Assembly (NCBI GenBank): GCA_002366645.1
Contig: DFBM01000060.1
Span: 1-9,975 of the forward strand
Source: Rhodobacterales bacterium UBA3080
Lineage (GTDB): Bacteria > Pseudomonadota > Alphaproteobacteria > Rhodobacterales > Rhodobacteraceae
Direction of reading: 5' to 3'
DNA: 9,975 bases
In this document: positions 6,933 to 9,975 of the stretch, piece after piece
Layout: every line of letters begins with the position of its first letter
Numbering within the stretch: the stretch's first letter is position 1
Made by a program: the position numbers and the translations under genes
The notes under the pieces: model-generated
What the model was told of the DNA's origin: nothing
Seen by the model: the letters and a program-made list of their open reading frames with translations, nothing else
Databases searched by the model: none

Positions 6933-6948
6933 TTAAATTCGAATTAAA
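6933..6948. promoter_or_regulatory. AT-rich palindrome in divergent intergenic region
   Basis: TTAAATTCGAATTAAA contains the perfect palindrome AATTCGAATT (6936-6945) plus two further symmetric pairs after one mismatch. It lies in the 87-bp gap between the divergent hydrolase (start 6877) and RAM-domain gene (start 6965). The whole gap is AT-rich compared with its surroundings and should hold both promoters. An operator is plausible, but AT-rich palindromes also occur by chance. Confidence 0.35.
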
Positions 6949-6964
6949 GATAAGAGGATTTAAC

Positions 6965-7201
6965 ATGAATTGTGTCTTCATCCAGCTTCGCTGTGAACCC
7001 GGTAAAACTTACGAAGTCGCCGACGCGATATATGCGCGCGAGATCGTTTCCGAGATGTATTCCACCAGCGGCGAATTCGACCTGATGTTGAAACTCTATG
7101 CGCCGGAAGGCGAAGACATCGGCAAATACATTAATGATGCCCTGCTCGATATCCCGGGCATTCGCCGCTCGTTAACCACGTTGACGTTCAAAGCTTTTTG
7201 A
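6965..7201 (+). CDS. Stand-alone Lrp/AsnC ligand-binding (RAM) domain protein
   Basis: The 78-residue product matches the C-terminal effector and oligomerisation domain of Lrp/AsnC regulators (AsnC_trans_reg type). It shows an opening strand (CVFIQLRCEPGKTYEVADAI), the middle segment EMYSTSGEFDLMLKLYAPEG with the characteristic 'sGefDlml' turn (about 35-42), a helix GKYINDALLDIPGI, and a final strand with 'TLTFKAF'. There is no helix-turn-helix and no room for one, since AAGAGGA (6952-6958) lies 6 bases before the ATG. Such small proteins may bind amino acids or assemble with full-length Lrp-type proteins; the role here is unknown. It is divergent from an arylformamidase-like hydrolase, which fits loosely with amino-acid metabolism. 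Confidence 0.85.
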   Translation: MNCVFIQLRCEPGKTYEVADAIYAREIVSEMYSTSGEFDLMLKLYAPEGEDIGKYINDALLDIPGIRRSLTTLTFKAF

Positions 7202-7207
7202 AGCGTT

Positions 7208-7233
7208 GAGCCCGCATTTGCAGATGCGGACTC
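7208..7233 (+). other. Hairpin after the RAM-domain gene
   Basis: GAG-C-CCGCAT (7208-7217) can pair with ATGCGG-A-CTC (7224-7233) around a six-base loop, nine pairs with one mismatch, starting 7 bases after the stop codon. There is no following T-run, so it is at best a weak or factor-aided terminator, or a stabilising 3' structure. Confidence 0.4.
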
Positions 7234-7273
7234 ACGCATAAGTGCTCAAATCTCCCGAATTGCGACCGATTCG

Positions 7274-7292
7274 CGTTGGTATAATACCAGCG
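7274..7292 (+). promoter_or_regulatory. Extended -10 promoter inside a 19-bp inverted repeat
   Basis: TGGTATAAT at 7277-7285 is a perfect extended -10 (TGnTATAAT). It sits at the centre of CGTTGGTATAATACCAGCG (7274-7292), where 8 of 9 positions on each side are complementary around A7283. No good -35 is seen at 16-18 bp spacing, which extended -10 promoters tolerate. Transcription would start near 7292, about 46 bases before the DUF1330-type start. The symmetry suggests a repressor site covering the -10. Confidence 0.5.
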
Positions 7293-7324
7293 ATTGCTGA
7301 AATGTGTCCGCATACTTCAAAATC

Positions 7325-7333
7325 AAAGGAGGG
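7325..7333 (+). promoter_or_regulatory. Strong ribosome-binding site of the interrupted DUF1330-type gene
   Basis: AAAGGAGGG is close to the full anti-Shine-Dalgarno complement and stands five bases before the ATG at 7339. It fixes the start of the interrupted gene and shows that its initiation signals are intact. Confidence 0.8.
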
Positions 7334-7338
7334 AACGC

Positions 7339-7617
7339 ATGTCTGCCTATGTAATTGTCGGGGCTTCTCCCAAGGACAAAGAAAAACAACAGAAATACGC
7401 ATCGTTAGTCCCGGCCACGTTGAAGCTTTATTCCGGTGAATTGGTCGTCGCCGGTCCTGCTGAATAATTGCACGGAAGTTTCGACTATGTGACGCAGGTT
7501 ATACTGAAGTTCCCTTCGAAGGAGGCCGCTTTAAAATGGTATAACTCACCTGAATATCAAGCACTTATACCGAACCGCAACGAAGGTATGGCCTCGCAAT
7601 TCCGACTTGTCGAGTAA
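7339..7617 (+). pseudogene. DUF1330-type small protein interrupted by one in-frame TAA
   Basis: Reading from the ATG at 7339, the frame runs 42 codons (MSAYVIVGASPKDKEKQQ..., LVPATLKLYSGELVVAGPAE), meets TAA at 7465-7467, and then continues in the same frame for 49 codons to TAA at 7615-7617. The second part (LHGSFDYVTQVILKFP..., SKEAALKWYNSPEYQALIPN...) completes a normal-length DUF1330-like dimeric alpha/beta protein of about 92 residues. There is no frameshift: one base change, such as GAA to TAA, explains the break. The promoter and ribosome-binding site look intact. A sequencing error, a recent nonsense mutation or stop readthrough are all possible. The family has no well-established reaction. 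The gene converges with livM, 17 bp away. Confidence 0.82.
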
Positions 7618-7634
7618 TCGGCCTTAGGGGGGCG

Positions 7635-8936
7635 CTAACGCCCACCTCGTTCCGGTATCAATCCGCGCGGGCTGAACCTAAGCACCAGTAACAAGATCAG
7701 ACCCATCACTACCAAACGCATATGTGGCGCGGATTCGACCAGATGTTGGCGCAACGCGCTTTCCTCGTACATGCCCGATGTGACGGCATTCATTAACCAT
7801 GCACTGGCAGGTTCGGCTTCGATCCAGACGAACCAGATCAGGAAGCCGCCCAGAACCGAACCCCAGTTATTGCCGGATCCACCGACAATCACCATCACCC
7901 AGATCAGGAAGGTATAGCGCAGCGGGTTATAGGTTCCGGGCGTGAACTGCCCGTCCAGCGTTGTCAGCATCGCACCCGCGATACCCACAACTGCCGAGCC
8001 CAGAACGAACACCTGCAGATGGCGACGGGTTACGTCTTTGCCCATCGCTTCGGCTGCATCACGGTTGTCACGTATGGCGCGCATCATACGGCCCCACGGT
8101 GATTTTAGCGCCTTCTCTGACAGCCATAATATGATCAGCAGGACGATGGTAAACAGTACACCGTAAGACAATTTCACGAAGATAGAGCTGAATGTAACTA
8201 CATTTGCACCCAGCGTATCCGCCAACGAAATAAACCAGTCCGAGTTTTGCAACTCGATTTCACGAGGCACCGGCCGTGACAGACCGGAAACGTTTTTCAC
8301 GCCGCGCGTCAACCAGTCTTCGTTTTTCATGATCGCAATCAGGATTTCCGAAATACCCAACGTCGCGATTGCCAGATAATCCGACCGTAGCCCAAGCGCG
8401 ATTTTACCCACCAGCCACGCCGCACCGGCGGCAAACAAGCCACCCACCGGCCATGAAACAATAATCGGTAAACCAAGCCCACCTAGGTAACCCGTCAGCG
8501 CAGGGTCAACGTTCTCGATCGCCTCGACGGCAGGATCGAAGATACCGCGCACGACGAAGAAACCGACAACCACAGTCGCCAAGGTCGCCAAGGTCCGAAG
8601 ACGCCCAGCCAGCTTACGCCGAACATAGATCGTTGCCGCAATAGTGACTCCCAGCGCCACAAGCGCTAACCCGATTCCGGCCGCTCCAGCACTCCATGCT
8701 TCGGTTACCGGAGGTTTGGACACAAGCACCGCCGCCACGCCGCCAAGCGCCGCAAAGCCCATGATACCGACGTTAAACAGTCCCGCATAACCCCACTGGA
8801 TATTCACACCCAATGCCATAATCGCCGAGATCAGGCACAGGTTGAAGATCGACAAAGCCACAGACCAGCTCTGTCCGAAACCGACGATGGCCAGCAATGC
8901 AAACATGCCGGCAAATAAAAGGACATTCCGGTTCAT
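7635..8936 (-). CDS. livM: Branched-chain amino acid-type ABC transporter permease LivM
   Basis: LivM is one of the two inner-membrane permease subunits of a HAAT-family importer; with LivH it forms the channel driven by LivG/LivF and fed by a periplasmic binding protein. The 433-residue product is highly hydrophobic with about ten predicted membrane segments. It shows the family signature GYAGLFNVGIMGFAALGG (49-66), the conserved cytoplasmic coupling segment WGRMMRAIRDNRDAAEAMGKD (281-301, in place of the classical EAA loop), and a C-terminal RFSPRGLIPER. The ATG overlaps the livH stop by 4 bp (ATGA, 8933-8936), and AAGGGG 8 bases upstream supports the start. The length suits the long LivM type. 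The transported substrate cannot be told; amides or other amino acids are possible. Confidence 0.93.
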   Translation of the reverse strand: MNRNVLLFAGMFALLAIVGFGQSWSVALSIFNLCLISAIMALGVNIQWGYAGLFNVGIMGFAALGGVAAVLVSKPPVTEAWSAGAAGIGLALVALGVTIAATIYVRRKLAGRLRTLATLATVVVGFFVVRGIFDPAVEAIENVDPALTGYLGGLGLPIIVSWPVGGLFAAGAAWLVGKIALGLRSDYLAIATLGISEILIAIMKNEDWLTRGVKNVSGLSRPVPREIELQNSDWFISLADTLGANVVTFSSIFVKLSYGVLFTIVLLIILWLSEKALKSPWGRMMRAIRDNRDAAEAMGKDVTRRHLQVFVLGSAVVGIAGAMLTTLDGQFTPGTYNPLRYTFLIWVMVIVGGSGNNWGSVLGGFLIWFVWIEAEPASAWLMNAVTSGMYEESALRQHLVESAPHMRLVVMGLILLLVLRFSPRGLIPERGGR

Positions 8937-9946
8937 AGTACTTTCCCCTTGAATATACCTGTCGGTCTTATCAGCAACACCAGAACCAAAATCACGAAGG
9001 AAACCGCGAACTTATAGTCGGTGGATAGTAGTTGCACCAAACTGTCCGGCTCCAGATTTTCGGGCAGGAGGTATCTTAGAAATTTCTTGTAGGCATAGGT
9101 GATTGTGACTTCGGAAAACGCCACCACGAACCCGCCTGCAATCGCCCCGAGCGGATTTCCAATACCGCCAACAATCGCGGCAGCAAATATCGGCAGAAGC
9201 AGCTGGAAGTAGGTGAACGGTTTGAAGCTTTTGTCCAACCCGTAAAGCGTACCTGCAATCGTCGCCAATGCCGCAGCAATAATCCACGTGATCATCACAA
9301 CCTTCTCTGGCGAGATACCGGACAACAGCGCCAGATCCTCGTTATCCGAGAACGCCCGCATGGCTTTACCCGTGCGGGATTTCTGCAAGAACCAGAACAG
9401 CGCGATCACAACGATAATCGCAATTCCTACCGTCAAGCCTTGCGAAACCTTGATTGTCAGCCCTTCGGACAGACCAGTAGCCGCCTTGAAGTCCCGCGCC
9501 TTAATGATAAACCGCTCTCCGTCGTTGAAGTTCTGGTCGTCCGGTCCGATGATGAACCGCACGATACCGTTCATCACAAACATCACCCCGACCGAGGCCA
9601 TAACGAACACAATCGGCGCACTTCGTTGTTTGCGATAGAATTTATAGACCAGACGGTCCGTCGCCAGCAGCATCCCCACCGTTGCGAGAATACCGAAAGG
9701 CAGCGCCAGCAATGCCGTCGGCAGAGGTGAAATAGATAGGCCCATCGACTGGAACAACCATGTCACCAAAATCGTGACCATCGTCCCGAAGGCCATCGTA
9801 TCGCCATGCGCGAAGTTCGAGAACCGCAGGATTCCGAAGATCAACGTCACCCCAAGCGCACCAAGCGCAAGCTGTGCGCCGTACGCGGTCGCTGGAATCA
9901 GAACGAAATTTGAAAGTAGGATAAAAGCGTTAAGAATATCTTCCAT
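8933..9946 (-). CDS. livH: Branched-chain amino acid-type ABC transporter permease LivH
   Basis: LivH is the partner permease of LivM in the inner membrane. The 337-residue product has about eight hydrophobic segments, the hallmark GILRFSNFAHGD (38-49), the coupling segment SRTGKAMRAFSDNEDLALLSG (190-210), GTLYGLD (232-238) and VGGIGNPLGAIAGG (259-272). A polar loop at about 134-168 (GPDDQNFNDGERF...) makes it somewhat longer than the E. coli protein. The ATG at 9946 follows a GGGGGG ribosome-binding stretch about 7-8 bases upstream. It is the first gene of the pair in the leftward direction; livG, livF and the binding-protein gene would be expected to the right of the window or elsewhere. 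Confidence 0.93.
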   Translation of the reverse strand: MEDILNAFILLSNFVLIPATAYGAQLALGALGVTLIFGILRFSNFAHGDTMAFGTMVTILVTWLFQSMGLSISPLPTALLALPFGILATVGMLLATDRLVYKFYRKQRSAPIVFVMASVGVMFVMNGIVRFIIGPDDQNFNDGERFIIKARDFKAATGLSEGLTIKVSQGLTVGIAIIVVIALFWFLQKSRTGKAMRAFSDNEDLALLSGISPEKVVMITWIIAAALATIAGTLYGLDKSFKPFTYFQLLLPIFAAAIVGGIGNPLGAIAGGFVVAFSEVTITYAYKKFLRYLLPENLEPDSLVQLLSTDYKFAVSFVILVLVLLIRPTGIFKGKVL

Positions 9947-9975
9947 TGCTCAACCCCCCAAGAAAGATTTGCGGA

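Noticed and set aside
7242..7439. Open frame of 65 codons overlapping the DUF1330-type gene start
   Set aside because: It lies in another frame, has no ribosome-binding site or recognisable domain, and crosses the promoter-like dyad and the strong ribosome-binding site of the real frame.
7630..7643. GGGCG-CTAA-CGCCC hairpin between the interrupted gene and livM as a bidirectional terminator
   Set aside because: The stem is only 5 bp, overlaps the livM stop codon and has no T-run on either strand.

Overview
The window looks like a chromosomal segment of an alphaproteobacterium of the Rhodobacterales (Roseobacter/Rhodobacter type). The reasons are the order tsaD<->hemC-hemD-mic60-hemY, the alphaproteobacterial type of mitofilin/Mic60 and HemY, and the moderately high GC content. 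This is inferred from gene order and protein character; no database search was run.

Left part (1-5326): tsaD runs leftwards and is cut by the window edge. Facing away from it, with only 46 bp between start codons, is a rightward heme-synthesis cluster: hemC (hydroxymethylbilane synthase), hemD (uroporphyrinogen-III synthase, TTG start overlapping hemC), a mitofilin/Mic60-like inner-membrane coiled-coil protein and hemY (TPR membrane protein with a C-terminal CxxC/CxxC metal-ribbon motif). The first two make the tetrapyrrole macrocycle; the last two are membrane proteins that accompany them in this clade. A tRNA-Thr(CGU) follows 22 bp after hemY.

Middle part (5327-7617): a secreted PepSY-like protein with a very acidic Asp/Ser/Glu repeat tail ends at a strong intrinsic terminator. 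A leftward alpha/beta hydrolase of the arylformamidase-like (HGGYW, GHSAG) type is divergent from a 78-residue stand-alone Lrp/AsnC effector (RAM) domain. Then comes a DUF1330-type gene interrupted by one in-frame TAA, preceded by an extended -10 promoter embedded in a 19-bp inverted repeat.

Right part (7635-9975): livM and livH, leftward, overlapping by 4 bp. They encode the two permease subunits of a branched-chain-amino-acid-type (HAAT) ABC transporter. The ATPase and binding-protein genes are not in view.

Most of the window is ordinary, and I see no clear undescribed multi-gene system. The items most worth a second look are the nonsense-interrupted DUF1330 gene with its promoter/operator, the acidic PepSY protein, the palindromes upstream of mic60, and the HemY metal ribbon.
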